From Pedobacter sp. Leaf176 (GTDB lineage Bacteria; Bacteroidota; Bacteroidia; Sphingobacteriales; Sphingobacteriaceae), in the NCBI RefSeq assembly GCF_001424305.1, contig NZ_LMPD01000006.1:254490-318489 (forward strand): DNA of 64,000 nt. Direction: 5' to 3'. Of the stretch, positions 27,558 to 37,258 are shown piece after piece (within the stretch, counting starts at the first letter, position 1; every line of letters starts with the position of its first letter). The position numbers and the translations under genes are program-made. The notes under the pieces were generated by a model. It was not told the DNA's origin. It worked only from the letters and a program-made list of their open reading frames with translations, and searched no databases.

Positions 27558-27845
27558 ATGTTCAGATTTTTTATCACCTGCTGTTTATTCCTGTTTATTT
27601 CTCTGAAAGGCTATTCTATGCCTCAGGATGCCGCGGTGATTAGTGCAACAGATAAACAACAGGATCAGGATAAACAAAAACAGGCGCAAAAAAGCCAGAA
27701 GCAGAAAACATCAAATCAAAAGCCTGACAAGCCTGAAATTAAAGAAGTACCCAAGGCGAAAAGGCAGCCTAAGCCGGTGGCCCTTAAACCCAATATTAAG
27801 GTAAAACCAATTAAAATTATTAAACCAAAAATTAAAAGACCTTAA
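27558..27845 (+). CDS. Small secreted Lys/Gln/Pro-rich protein
   Basis: A 95-residue exported protein. A signal peptide (FRFFITCCLFLFISLKGYS) precedes a low-complexity mature part rich in Lys, Gln and Pro, with KQDQ-type repeats and a KPKIKRP end. No named domain. It is the first gene of an operon with an outer-membrane barrel and a two-component system, 11 bases before the barrel gene. It may bridge the periplasm or bind a polyanion; this is inference from composition. Confidence 0.7.
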   Translation: MFRFFITCCLFLFISLKGYSMPQDAAVISATDKQQDQDKQKQAQKSQKQKTSNQKPDKPEIKEVPKAKRQPKPVALKPNIKVKPIKIIKPKIKRP

Positions 27846-27856
27846 CAAATTGGCAT

Positions 27857-28702
27857 ATGCGCTTCCGTATTTCAATTTTGGCTTTATTCCTATTTACAAG
27901 CGTCGTATTTGCCCAGCAGGATACTTCAAAAGCCACGCTTACCCTTGCCGCTATATACAACAGTAATATCAGTTACTACGGACAGGTGACTGCCGAAAAA
28001 TATCCTTATATTTTATTTAATGCGACATACAGGTTGCCAAATGGCTTATACTTTTCGGGAGGTGGTTATAAGTTATTAAATTTCGGTTCGGCCATCTCCG
28101 AAACCGACTTAGGCATTGGTTATGACCATGAGTTTAATGAAAACTTTAGCGCTGGAGTTGCATACACACATTCCTTTTTCCCGTCTAACTCCCCCCTGCT
28201 CCAGGCCTCAAATAACAATAACATCAATGCTTCAGCTGCCCGTCAATGGCCCTGGTTTAAAACGGATTTCAGTATCGATTTCGCTTTCGGAAAGCAAAAG
28301 GATTTATTTATCGGTCTTACCAATTCCAAAGAGATTGGTCTGGGTGCCATTTTTAGCGAAAACAATTTAATTTCTATTGTTCCGGCAATTGAAATTACTG
28401 CCGGCACGACACATTTTTACGAAACCTATATCATCGAAAAAAGCAAAAGACAAAACGCTAATGGCAATGGTAAAAGCGGTTCAGCACCTGGCATTTCAAA
28501 CAAAGGTAACACCCAAACCATAGAAAATTCATCCAGCAGGTTCAAGCTTTTATCCTATAACTTCAAACTGCCACTCAATTGGAGCTACGGAAATTTCTTA
28601 GCGGAGGCAAGTTATCAGTTTTCAGTTTTGGGGAATAAAAAGGAAGAAAATGTAGCACATCAACAATCGTTTTTTGGTTTAGCTGCTTATTATCAGTTTT
28701 AA
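27857..28702 (+). CDS. Outer-membrane beta-barrel protein, unknown
   Basis: A 281-residue exported protein with a cleavable signal (ILALFLFTSVVFAQQ). It has alternating polar and aromatic strands (YPYILFNATYRLPNGLYFSGGGYK) and a C-terminal aromatic residue (FFGLAAYYQF), the hallmark of outer-membrane barrels. About 12 strands are plausible. A Gly/Asn/Ser-rich loop near residues 195-225 looks surface-exposed. It is followed after 3 bases by the response regulator gene, so it may be a target or part of the sensing system. Confidence 0.72.
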   Translation: MRFRISILALFLFTSVVFAQQDTSKATLTLAAIYNSNISYYGQVTAEKYPYILFNATYRLPNGLYFSGGGYKLLNFGSAISETDLGIGYDHEFNENFSAGVAYTHSFFPSNSPLLQASNNNNINASAARQWPWFKTDFSIDFAFGKQKDLFIGLTNSKEIGLGAIFSENNLISIVPAIEITAGTTHFYETYIIEKSKRQNANGNGKSGSAPGISNKGNTQTIENSSSRFKLLSYNFKLPLNWSYGNFLAEASYQFSVLGNKKEENVAHQQSFFGLAAYYQF

Positions 28703-28705
28703 TTT

Positions 28706-29383
28706 ATGAAAGTACTCATCATTGAAGATGAAAAGACGCTCGCATTCGAGATCGAAAAATTCCTGAAAAAGGCATTCTACCTGTGCGATTTAGCCCACAA
28801 CTTTAAACAAGGCTTGCAAAAGCTCGACTTAAACCAGTATGATTATATTTTAATTGATTTAGGCCTGCCGGATGGCGATGGCTTGGAATTGCTGAAAAAC
28901 GCAAAAAAAAACAATCCTGACGCCGCTTACATTATTCTAACCGCCCGGGGAAATTTAGAGGACCGGGTTGCTGGACTGGATATGGGTGCTGATGATTACC
29001 TCGCCAAACCTTTCTTTCTCCCGGAGCTGCAATCGAGAATGCAGGCCATTGCCAGGCGAAAATTTAACGTAACTGAAGAATTGATTTCATTGGGTGCTTT
29101 TAATGTCGATTTGCAAAGAAGATTTGTGTTTTTTGATAAGGAACAGATCGAACTTTCGAGAAAAGAATTCGACCTTTTAAGTTATCTCTTGTTGCATAAA
29201 AACAGGGTGCTTACCAGAATACAATTAAGTGAACATATTTGGGGTAATTTTGCTGATGATGATTACGACTCCAACTATATCGATGCCCATATAAAAAATA
29301 TCAGGAAAAAATTAAACGTTTATGCACCTACCGATTGGCTGGAAACTGTTAGAGGTGTTGGCTATAGAATTAAAAAGCATTGA
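28706..29383 (+). CDS. OmpR-family response regulator
   Basis: A 225-residue regulator. The receiver domain carries the acidic pocket in IIEDE, the phosphoacceptor Asp in YILIDLGLPDGDGL, the switch Thr in ILTARG and the Lys in YLAKPF. The C-terminal winged helix shows LSRKEFDLLSYLLLHKNRVLTRIQL and ends with the ETVRGVGYRIKK signature. It overlaps the kinase gene by 4 bases, so they form one two-component system. The paired 11-bp repeats at 27409-27463 are its likely operator. Confidence 0.93.
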   Translation: MKVLIIEDEKTLAFEIEKFLKKAFYLCDLAHNFKQGLQKLDLNQYDYILIDLGLPDGDGLELLKNAKKNNPDAAYIILTARGNLEDRVAGLDMGADDYLAKPFFLPELQSRMQAIARRKFNVTEELISLGAFNVDLQRRFVFFDKEQIELSRKEFDLLSYLLLHKNRVLTRIQLSEHIWGNFADDDYDSNYIDAHIKNIRKKLNVYAPTDWLETVRGVGYRIKKH

Positions 29384-30699
29384 AACTATCTACTAAGCTT
29401 ACCTTATTTATCACAGGTTCTAAACTTGCAATTGTAGGCCTGTTTGTTTTAGTGCTTCCTTTTCTGATTAAGGAGATTGCATCAAATTACACTAATTTTT
29501 CACTCCGGAATCAGCAAAAAAAAGTACTTCATAACATCAACCAGAAGGGCATTAATTACTATTTTGAAGGCGAGAACAATTATGGCAGTTACACCATGCT
29601 TAAAGATGAGTACATCGCACTTGAGCTTGCAAACCCTAAACTAAAACTAGACACCATTCGGGATACCAGAAGGATTGTGGAGCAGGATACGATCGCCTAC
29701 CGGGTGTTGAGCCATACTTTTAAGAAAGACCAGGTCAATTACCTTCTAGAAATCGGTAAAACCACCGCCAGCATCAACCTTTATAACAAAGAGCTGCAAA
29801 AATTTGCTTTGTATGTCCTTATAATTCTAATCGCCCTGAGCATTGTAATTGATTTACTTTTTACACGCCAGCTGATTAAACCATTAGGGCAAATAATTAA
29901 AACAAGGCTTTCCAATAATAGATTTCCTTTTAAAAAGAACCACGAAAAGATCAGTACTACTACTGCGGATTTTAGCTACCTGGATCAATCGTTGATCTCC
30001 CTGATGAACCAGATTAACGATGCTTTCGAAAAAGAGCGGGAATTTACAGCCAACGCATCGCATGAGTTTATGACGCCCATCAGCATTTTGCAAAATAAGA
30101 TGGAAAACCTTTTAGTTGAAGAAACGGCTTCGGAAGCGGTACAAGAATACATCATCGACATGATGAAGACCCTGGAAAGGTTAAAAAAGATTTCCCGTTC
30201 GCTGCTGCTGATTTCCAGAATTGAGAATGAACAGTTTTCCAGGCAGGAAAGCATAGAACCCAAAAAGCTCTTCGAAGAAATACTTGAGGAAATTCGCCAT
30301 AGGCTGGAAGAAAGAAATATACGGATCGAAATCAAATTGGTTCACAATAAAGTGATAGGCCATATAAACCACGACCTTTTATTCCAGTTGTTTTATAACC
30401 TGATTAACAACGCGATCAAGTTCAACAAGGAAAATGGTAAAATCACAATAGCAGATGGCTTTGAAAAAGAAAATTATTATGTTATTGTTGAAGATAGCGG
30501 AAAGGGAATTTCAGCAGAAGATATGCCCAGGATATTCGATCGTTTCAAAAAAGTAAATTCAGAGCACAGCGGATATGGATTGGGACTGGCCATTGTAAAA
30601 AGCATAGCAAACTATTTGAATATAAACGTTAAATTGAGCTCTGTACCAGAGCAGGGTACTACATTTAAAACTATTTTTACGGGTCCGGACATTAAATAA
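29380..30699 (+). CDS. Membrane sensor histidine kinase, partner of the OmpR-type regulator
   Basis: A 439-residue kinase starting at a TTG that overlaps the regulator stop. Helices near residues 9-30 and 143-165 bracket a periplasmic sensor of about 110 residues. The dimerisation His is in NASHEFMTPISIL, and the ATPase boxes are LINNAIKFNKENG, VIVEDSGKGIS and GYGLGLAIVKSI. The order of genes resembles metal- or envelope-sensing systems of the CusRS type, but nothing shows the ligand. Confidence 0.9.
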   Translation: MKLSTKLTLFITGSKLAIVGLFVLVLPFLIKEIASNYTNFSLRNQQKKVLHNINQKGINYYFEGENNYGSYTMLKDEYIALELANPKLKLDTIRDTRRIVEQDTIAYRVLSHTFKKDQVNYLLEIGKTTASINLYNKELQKFALYVLIILIALSIVIDLLFTRQLIKPLGQIIKTRLSNNRFPFKKNHEKISTTTADFSYLDQSLISLMNQINDAFEKEREFTANASHEFMTPISILQNKMENLLVEETASEAVQEYIIDMMKTLERLKKISRSLLLISRIENEQFSRQESIEPKKLFEEILEEIRHRLEERNIRIEIKLVHNKVIGHINHDLLFQLFYNLINNAIKFNKENGKITIADGFEKENYYVIVEDSGKGISAEDMPRIFDRFKKVNSEHSGYGLGLAIVKSIANYLNINVKLSSVPEQGTTFKTIFTGPDIK

Positions 30700-30737
30700 T
30701 CAATATTCTTCAGTATACATTTATCAGCAATCCCTAA

Positions 30738-32159
30738 CTAAATTTCAGAAACTTTCTTTTTTAAAGCGGTGCCGATAACCTTTCCGCGTTGTAGCATTTC
30801 AAGTTTGGTATCTCCATTGACCATTTCCGTAAACTTGAGCACCGCATCTGCGCCGCCTTGCCTAATGGCCTGAAAACAATTTTCATTTATAGGAAAAAAT
30901 CGCATATCCCATTGTACAGCTTTGGAATTATGGATCAGATAACCATCCAAAAATGTAATTTTCTGCTGTCCTCCGTTGGTGTCAACATCAAGATAAACAC
31001 CTGTAAACTTTTCTACAGCTGCCCGCGGTAATGAAATCTTTTTTGCATATTCTACACCAATGGGTTGATTATTCAGAATCTGGCTAATTGTTTTAAATGG
31101 ATAGGCACCCATTTTAAAATTTTGTAAAACGATGACAGAACGATCTTTACTCATGTTGTGATGGATAAAGGTTGCATAGCCATCCCAGCTTCCCGTATGG
31201 ACAAAGGAAAGGTCATCGTTGTTGCCGGATAAATCAAGCCCAAATCCATACGGAATGGATTTGCCCGAGCTTGTCTTCGTTACGGCCGTCATCAAATTAA
31301 ATTCTTCTGAAGAAAAAAACGTTTTGTCTTTCAATGCTCTTATCCATTTATAAACATCATTAACATTTGAATTCACCTTGGCATTTCCAACAATACCATC
31401 GAGATAGAAGACAAAACTGTCGCCATACGCTGGATTTTCAGATGTTATTTTATCAAATGAATTTCTTTTCCATACATATCCTGTAGCCCGGTTTCTGATC
31501 TTCTCCGGATGTTGCCTGCTATTGTAAATGAAAGTATGGTTCATTTTTAAAGGCAAGAAAATTTGCTTCTTTAAGAATTCAGCAAGACTCAAACCGGAGA
31601 CACGTTCCACAATGGTGGCTAGAAGTGCATAATTTGTATTGGTATATTGGTGCTTGCTATTTGGCGTGAATAATAGCGAATCCTGACGCGATGCATAAAA
31701 TCTGATCAGATCATCATTGGTTGCTATTTTCTTATGGTCCCAGCCAGCCGACATATCTATAAAATATTCGCCTATTCCACTAGTATGCCTGAGTAGATTA
31801 TAGATTGTGACTCCCTTCCATGAAGCCAATTCCGGAATAAACTTGACCAGGCTATCCTCATAACGCAACATTCCTTTTCTATGCAACAGTACGATAGCAG
31901 CAGCAGTAAACTGCTTGGAACAGGATGCCAGTTCATAAATGGTTTCACGCGTATTTCCATGTCTTGAGAGCGTATCCCGATGTCCATAGCCCTTGGAGAA
32001 AATTACCTTGCCACCATCTGCAATTAATACGGTACCATTGAACTGACGCTGGGCATGCATCATTCTAAACACACTGTCAATTTTTAGCTGGACCCGAGTT
32101 TGAGAAAAAGCATTAAGGCTGGTAATCAAACCCAGCAGCATAGTGGTAATACGGATCAT
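30738..32159 (-). CDS. Serine hydrolase, class C beta-lactamase fold
   Basis: A 473-residue exported hydrolase. The signal ends AFSQ. SxxK is SCSK in YELASCSKQFTA, the Tyr motif is YTNTNYALLA, and the third motif is HTGSWDGY in place of KTG. The fold is shared with esterases and D-amino peptidases, so the substrate is open. It begins the phosphorus island. Its start is 208 bases from the phosphatase fusion gene, on the same strand. Confidence 0.86.
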   Translation of the reverse strand: MIRITTMLLGLITSLNAFSQTRVQLKIDSVFRMMHAQRQFNGTVLIADGGKVIFSKGYGHRDTLSRHGNTRETIYELASCSKQFTAAAIVLLHRKGMLRYEDSLVKFIPELASWKGVTIYNLLRHTSGIGEYFIDMSAGWDHKKIATNDDLIRFYASRQDSLLFTPNSKHQYTNTNYALLATIVERVSGLSLAEFLKKQIFLPLKMNHTFIYNSRQHPEKIRNRATGYVWKRNSFDKITSENPAYGDSFVFYLDGIVGNAKVNSNVNDVYKWIRALKDKTFFSSEEFNLMTAVTKTSSGKSIPYGFGLDLSGNNDDLSFVHTGSWDGYATFIHHNMSKDRSVIVLQNFKMGAYPFKTISQILNNQPIGVEYAKKISLPRAAVEKFTGVYLDVDTNGGQQKITFLDGYLIHNSKAVQWDMRFFPINENCFQAIRQGGADAVLKFTEMVNGDTKLEMLQRGKVIGTALKKKVSEI

Positions 32160-32367
32160 AAATATTTAGTATTTTAAGGTAAGTCGCAGAATTGCCAAAA
32201 TGTTGCATTAACATATTCACAACATACTTCCACATACTCAATTATTGACCTTTGCACGGCTTACAGCTAAAAAAATAACGATGATTCTAACTCGAAAATT
32301 AATTTTTCTTTTGATCAATTCACTATTTACTCTATAAGGACAACTAAAGCAATTAAGTCTAAAAGGA

Positions 32368-34218
32368 CTACTTGCCATTTACAAGTACACTCATTATCTT
32401 TTTAAATATTTCGTTGTTAGGATAAATTCCCCTGAATTCGCCAGAATGCGGACCGTAAGCGAATACAGGTACCATAATATTGGTGTGATCGTCGGTACTA
32501 AAATGACCGCTAACCTTTCCGCTTTTTGTATCTGCATCTAAAAGTGTTAAGCCGCCGGTTTCATGATCGGCTGTAACCAGAACGAGTGTTTCTCCGTCTT
32601 CGTCTGCAAAGCGCAAGGCAGCCTCAATCGTCTTATCAAAATCGTGCATTTCGGTAATAACCACGGGTAAATCGTTTGTGTGGCCACCATGATCGATTTG
32701 TGCACCTTCTGCCATAATGAAAAAGCCGTTAGGGTTTTTATTGAGCATCCCAACGGTTTTCAAAAGGGCTTTTTTAAGCAGGTCTCCACGCCCTTTCAAT
32801 ACCGGCCGGGTATCTTCATCGGGCAATAGAACGAGTTGTTTTCCGCTTGATTGCTTTGAAAAATCAGACCAGCTTTTACTCAGCGAAAATCCAGATTTGC
32901 CTAATTTTTCAATCAAGCCGGCATCGTTATTATTCAAAAATGCTTTTTGATTGGAGCCAACCAGGACTTCTACTTTAGAATTTAATAAATCAGCGGCGAT
33001 TTCATTGCTTCTGGTGCGCTCGGTTTGATGCGCGTAAAAAGCTGCGGGAGTGGCATCGGTAATGTCTCCTACACTTAGTATCCCGCTTTTAATCCCAAAA
33101 TTATTCAGCGAATCGATAAGATTTGTACGCTTTTTATTGTCGGTTCCCATACCAACGTATCGGTTATTGGTTTTTTCGCCGGTTGCCATCGCGCTTGCTC
33201 CGGCAGCGGAGTCCGTATTATCTGAATTGGCTGCGGCAGTTTGTGAAAAACCGATATTTTTTATCCTGCTGATATTTAAATCTCCATGATTGGCAATTAA
33301 ACCGGCGTGAATCTGCGCCAGGCCCATCCCATCTCCTATTAGTAAAATAACGTTTTTAACTTTTTTATTGGTGCCATCGTTTCGATAAGACGGTGTGTAA
33401 ACCGGATAAGGATTTGGATTGGTGTAACTGCGTTTTTCCTGCTGCGCATAAAATTCTGAAAATTTTTCTGGATGGTCGGTATTAATCCAATCAGCACCAA
33501 GGCGATTAAGAACAATCCAGGTATTGGGATTGTCTGTGGTCGCCCAGAAACGAAAGGTTTTATTCAACTGATGTGCATCTTCGACAACTTTTTTCAATTT
33601 CGCTAAATCTGTCGGTGTAGGTACACCTTTTCCGTTCCATACAGAATATTTTTTAATATCCTGACTTATCATGGCAATATGTTTTAATTCCTCAGTTGTA
33701 TATTGAATTTCAGGGCGGCCATCAAAATAAATATAATCAGGCCAGTTTTTAAAGTTTGAAGGCGCGGGCATATCGCCGCTTATCACCAGCTTTATTGCGT
33801 TAGGATTTTTGCTGGTGTTAAATACATCACCGAAATCATTTAGTTCTGCGAGCAGTTCATTCAGCACATTTACATGGTCTTGTTTAATGTCAATGACCAG
33901 TTGGAGTTTTTGATCTGATTTTTTAAAAGCCCGATTGCCGTTTGCCTTATAGAGTGAAGCTAAGGGCGCTAAATATAACCTTTTTAGTGTTCGCTCTGCT
34001 GCTATCTCCGTACTATCGTGCGCTACGAAAAGCACACCTTTTTTTAAAAAAACATCCGCTTCAATCGATCCCATGCCGGCATAATAAGCTTGCAAAAGGG
34101 GTATATTCTGATGGTAATCGTTGTGACTGTGGCCCTGGCTGGCAGGTTTTGTTTGCGCATTTACTGCAAGTGAAAACAGGATTGCAGCTGTAAAAGTTAC
34201 GAAGTAGGAAAGATTCAT
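32368..34218 (-). CDS. Fusion of GDPD-like phosphodiesterase and alkaline phosphatase
   Basis: A 616-residue exported enzyme. After a signal ending NAQ, residues about 25-260 resemble the PI-PLC/GDPD phosphodiesterase superfamily: GHSHNDYHQNIPLL, GSIEADVFL and FVAHDS supply the His, Glu, Asp and His positions. Residues about 285-610 form an alkaline phosphatase with KNVILLIGDGMG, nucleophile region TDSAAGASAMATGEKTNN and VTADHETGG. By inference the first domain cuts a phosphodiester and the second releases phosphate. The -7 element is at 34241-34248. Confidence 0.85.
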   Translation of the reverse strand: MNLSYFVTFTAAILFSLAVNAQTKPASQGHSHNDYHQNIPLLQAYYAGMGSIEADVFLKKGVLFVAHDSTEIAAERTLKRLYLAPLASLYKANGNRAFKKSDQKLQLVIDIKQDHVNVLNELLAELNDFGDVFNTSKNPNAIKLVISGDMPAPSNFKNWPDYIYFDGRPEIQYTTEELKHIAMISQDIKKYSVWNGKGVPTPTDLAKLKKVVEDAHQLNKTFRFWATTDNPNTWIVLNRLGADWINTDHPEKFSEFYAQQEKRSYTNPNPYPVYTPSYRNDGTNKKVKNVILLIGDGMGLAQIHAGLIANHGDLNISRIKNIGFSQTAAANSDNTDSAAGASAMATGEKTNNRYVGMGTDNKKRTNLIDSLNNFGIKSGILSVGDITDATPAAFYAHQTERTRSNEIAADLLNSKVEVLVGSNQKAFLNNNDAGLIEKLGKSGFSLSKSWSDFSKQSSGKQLVLLPDEDTRPVLKGRGDLLKKALLKTVGMLNKNPNGFFIMAEGAQIDHGGHTNDLPVVITEMHDFDKTIEAALRFADEDGETLVLVTADHETGGLTLLDADTKSGKVSGHFSTDDHTNIMVPVFAYGPHSGEFRGIYPNNEIFKKIMSVLVNGK

Positions 34219-34240
34219 TATGTGAATTGGTAAATTTTAT

Positions 34241-34248
34241 CAAAGATA
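34241..34248 (-). promoter_or_regulatory. -7 element of the phosphatase fusion gene
   Basis: The minus strand reads TATCTTTG, an exact TAnnTTTG match, 22 bases before the ATG. A cluster of TTAAC words lies upstream at 34263-34294, but not at a clean 11-bp spacing. Confidence 0.55.
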
Positions 34249-34315
34249 AATAAGCAATATTGCCTTAACATTAACAATTGCCTAAACGTTAAGGTACAAA
34301 GCGCCCCAACTATGA

Positions 34316-35488
34316 TCAAAAATCAGGATTGAAATTAAAGTAAATCGGATTTGATAAAGCCACCATTTTTTCGCTCAAAGCTGCAGATTTTGGCACCTGT
34401 GGGTAATCTGTATTCTTTCCTTCTACCGTAACGCGGTAATAGGTACGCCCTTTTAAATCGGGTGTATCGGTAAACTGAAGTACAGGAATTTCGCCGCCGA
34501 CCAGAAAAGTATTTAGCTTTGCGCCATTCTTTATTACGGTAACTGTATATTGTTCTTCAGGTAATTTGTTGCCAATCAATTGCACCTGGAACTTAATGGG
34601 TTTCCCATTCGAAATAGCATTGTCGCCCATCATCATTTCAAACTTACCGTTGGCCTTAAAATCAGCATAAAACTCAACTCTTGGAGCGAAAGGATTTGAA
34701 CTCACCGAAGCCTTTCCTTGATCTAATGCATCCACAACTGCCTTTAAATTACGTTCTTTTGCGAAAACCCAGGTTGTGGGTGTACCTACATAATTAAATT
34801 CAGCCTGATAAGTGTTCGCGCCGGGCTTTTCGCTTGACGTGGGTACACCATGGTGGGTATCGCTCCCTCCTCTACCCGTCATCATTCTGCCCGAAGAAAG
34901 CATGTCATCCCAAATCATTATGGCGTTGGCATTTTTTGGCCACATAGCCGAATTCCAGACCTCTATAGATTGAACCAAATCGTAAGAAAAGCCGAAATTA
35001 TCTTTTCCGCTCGGGTGATTTGCCGATAAATGAACACCCAACGATTTCTTGACCTTTCCAATATTGATGTCACGTGCATCTCTAATATCGAACAACCGCT
35101 GGTGATCATATGGCTTATCAGAAAATACATTTGCATGTCCCCTGGTGGTTGTCCATTCGGCACCATAAAGCAAAAGCAACGAATCAGATTTGAACTCCGG
35201 GTCGGCCCAGGTATGATGGGCAACATCGCCTTTTACATGATTATCATGGTCGGTTATGCACAAATAATCCATACCAACTGATTTTGAAAAATTTATGATT
35301 TTCGAAACCGAATTGTTAGATGATTCGGTGCTATGCCTCGAATGCACATGCAAATCGCCTTTCAGCCAAACACCATTTTTATTTATGATTGCCGGAGGAT
35401 TAGTCGTTTCCTGTGCGTTGAGATAGCCAATACTAAACAACAAAATGAGGCCCAATGAAAAGCGAAAGTATTTTAAAATGGTAATCAT
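34316..35488 (-). CDS. PHP-domain (CehA/McbA-like) metallohydrolase
   Basis: A 390-residue exported protein. Residues about 35-270 form a PHP domain: LKGDLHVHSRHST carries the metal-binding HxH, ITDHDNH the second site and GGSDTHHG the last. CehA/McbA relatives hydrolyse phosphoesters or carbamates. The remaining C-terminal region is beta-rich. Between two phosphatase genes and with a signal peptide, a phosphoesterase role fits best. Its own -7 element is at 35520-35527. Confidence 0.82.
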   Translation of the reverse strand: MITILKYFRFSLGLILLFSIGYLNAQETTNPPAIINKNGVWLKGDLHVHSRHSTESSNNSVSKIINFSKSVGMDYLCITDHDNHVKGDVAHHTWADPEFKSDSLLLLYGAEWTTTRGHANVFSDKPYDHQRLFDIRDARDINIGKVKKSLGVHLSANHPSGKDNFGFSYDLVQSIEVWNSAMWPKNANAIMIWDDMLSSGRMMTGRGGSDTHHGVPTSSEKPGANTYQAEFNYVGTPTTWVFAKERNLKAVVDALDQGKASVSSNPFAPRVEFYADFKANGKFEMMMGDNAISNGKPIKFQVQLIGNKLPEEQYTVTVIKNGAKLNTFLVGGEIPVLQFTDTPDLKGRTYYRVTVEGKNTDYPQVPKSAALSEKMVALSNPIYFNFNPDF

Positions 35489-35519
35489 TAACTGATTTAA
35501 TTTAAAAAAGGAGGTGTAT

Positions 35520-35527
35520 CAAAGATA
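35520..35527 (-). promoter_or_regulatory. -7 element of the PHP-domain gene
   Basis: The minus strand reads TATCTTTG, an exact TAnnTTTG match, 32 bases before the start codon. Confidence 0.5.
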
Positions 35528-35543
35528 AATTATATTTTAATCC

Positions 35544-35770
35544 GTCGTTATACCCAATTTAATTGGGAATCCTAAAGATATTGAGGTGCTTTAAGATTCC
35601 CGCCTTCGCGAGAATGACGGGCAACGAATAAAAGCAAATTATAATGATAAGTCGTCATTCCCAATTTAATTGGAATCCTAAAGCTATTGAGGGGCGCTTT
35701 AAGATTAGCTTCGCTGAGCAATCGTGTTTCCCGCCTGCGCACGATCCGATAGCTATCGGATGACCGGAAA
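35544..35770. repeat. REP/MITE-like palindromic elements, two copies
   Basis: Two related elements lie at about 35544-35621 and 35651-35770. Each has CCCAATTTAATTGG(G), then AATCCTAAAG, TATTGAGG and GCTTTAAGAT. The first ends CGCGAGAATGACGG, which can pair with CGTCATTCCC. The same family recurs in tandem at 62091-62460. They fill the gap between the PHP gene and the phosphatase operon. Confidence 0.7.
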
Positions 35771-35776
35771 CGATAT

Positions 35777-35803
35777 AAAAATCTGGCCTTAAGCCAGATT
35801 TTT
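35777..35803. terminator. Terminator of the SusCD-PI-PLC-phosphatase operon
   Basis: AAAAATCTGGC at 35777-35787 pairs with GCCAGATTTTT at 35793-35803 around a 5-base loop. The A-run supplies a U-run on the minus strand. It lies 45 bases past the phosphatase stop. Confidence 0.88.
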
Positions 35804-35847
35804 AATTGATACAGCTTCCTGATTATTTTTTTGCCGTTTCATCAAGA

Positions 35848-37251
35848 TCAAGCTTTTACCAAAAACGCCTCGGGCATTTCTGCAGCCTTAAGCATAAAGT
35901 TATGCAGCTCGTAATTCTTGATGAAGGGTTTTAAATTTTCCGAACCCGGACCAAACATCGTCAGCTCCACATAATCGCCAGTATGGTTCATTCCGGCCCA
36001 TTGTACATCGGTATATTTGCCCAAAATTTTGCCGTACTCGTAAAACGGCAGGTTCGATTCATTATAAATCTGACCGGGGACAATATCCTTGAAATGTACC
36101 AATAAAGATTTTACATCTTCTGATTTCATTTCAAAACCCTGATTTTCTTTAATCAAATCAATTATTTTCTGCTCGCTGAATGATTGATTTAACTGTGCAA
36201 GAAGCAAAGTATTGCTGCGTTTAAAGTTTTGAAGACTATCGAACTTTTTATTGGCTTCATCAGCATAAAATAAACCTGGGTTGGAATTACCGTGGTCGGT
36301 TGTAATAATAACCAATGTTTCTCCATCTTTCTCGGCAAATTCTATCGCTTTTCCAACGGCTTCATCAAAAGCAAGCTGATCGAAAATTAATCCGCTAAGG
36401 TCGTTTGAATGTGCAGCCCAATCCACTTTACCCCCTTCAACCTGTAAGGCAAAACCATCTTTGTGGTCTTTCATTAGTTCTATGGCTTTCATGGTCATCT
36501 CTGCCAAAGTTGGCGTTGATTTTATGAGTTCCTGGTCGTGCAGCCTGTCTACTTCATAAGGCATTCCATCCTCTGCAAACAAACCCAATACAGGTTTCGA
36601 TTTATCAAGGGCCAACATTTCCATCCTGTTTTCTGCAACTTTATAGCCCTGTGTTAAATATTTGGGAATCAGGTTTCCACCTGCTCTCTTCTCGCCGAAA
36701 TATTTATGTCCGCCACCCATCATCACATCGAATTTAAGGCCTAAATACATTTCGGCAATAAGATCCTGCCCCCCTCGGTTATCAATATTAACGCAAAAAC
36801 CTGCCGGCGTTGCATGTGTAATTGGTACCGTGGTAACACAACCCACTTTTTTACCTTTTTCTTTAAATTTTTGAAGGATTGGCTGCGGTTTTTCGCCGTT
36901 CATGCCTACGTTTAAAGAACCGTTCCGAACCCGCATACCGCCACCCCAAGATGAACTGGCCGCGGCAGAATCGGTAACCAATGAACTTGCAGAAGCGGTA
37001 TCCATTAAAGCTCGTACAGCTTTGTTGTCCCGGTAAAGGCCCAACCATTTGCTGCTTCGTCCAAGTATCCGGTTCGAATATAAGTCGGCCATATTCAGCG
37101 TTCCTATGCTCATCCCGTCGCTCACCATCATGATGATATTTTTGGCCTTTTTTCGACCAGCCAAAGGGAAAGCTGCAACATCTTTTATACCTACAAAAGG
37201 CAAACCTAAACCGGTTAACAAGCCTCCTTTTAATAATGATCTTCTGTTCAT
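35848..37251 (-). CDS. Alkaline phosphatase with Tat-like signal
   Basis: A 467-residue exported phosphomonoesterase. The start at 37251 gives MNRRSLLKGGLLTGLGL, a twin-arginine-type signal. A frame opening at 37395 would overlap the upstream gene, so I reject it. Motifs are KNIIMMVSDGMS, the Ser region VTDSAAASSSWGGG, QVEGGKVDWAAHSND and ITTDHGNSNPG. It ends the SusC-SusD-PI-PLC operon after a 7-base gap, so it probably removes phosphate from the inositol phosphate that the PI-PLC releases. Confidence 0.88.
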   Translation of the reverse strand: MNRRSLLKGGLLTGLGLPFVGIKDVAAFPLAGRKKAKNIIMMVSDGMSIGTLNMADLYSNRILGRSSKWLGLYRDNKAVRALMDTASASSLVTDSAAASSSWGGGMRVRNGSLNVGMNGEKPQPILQKFKEKGKKVGCVTTVPITHATPAGFCVNIDNRGGQDLIAEMYLGLKFDVMMGGGHKYFGEKRAGGNLIPKYLTQGYKVAENRMEMLALDKSKPVLGLFAEDGMPYEVDRLHDQELIKSTPTLAEMTMKAIELMKDHKDGFALQVEGGKVDWAAHSNDLSGLIFDQLAFDEAVGKAIEFAEKDGETLVIITTDHGNSNPGLFYADEANKKFDSLQNFKRSNTLLLAQLNQSFSEQKIIDLIKENQGFEMKSEDVKSLLVHFKDIVPGQIYNESNLPFYEYGKILGKYTDVQWAGMNHTGDYVELTMFGPGSENLKPFIKNYELHNFMLKAAEMPEAFLVKA

Positions 37252-37258
37252 ATCTAAC

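Noticed and set aside
28706..30699. The two-component system being PhoBR of the phosphorus island
   Set aside because: Its likely operator TTTCAT(C/G)TT differs from the TTAACA boxes, and its neighbours are not phosphate genes.
34263..34294. Cluster of TTAAC words before the phosphatase fusion gene as a PHO box
   Set aside because: The spacing is 6 bp and irregular, not 11 bp, although a degenerate site cannot be ruled out.
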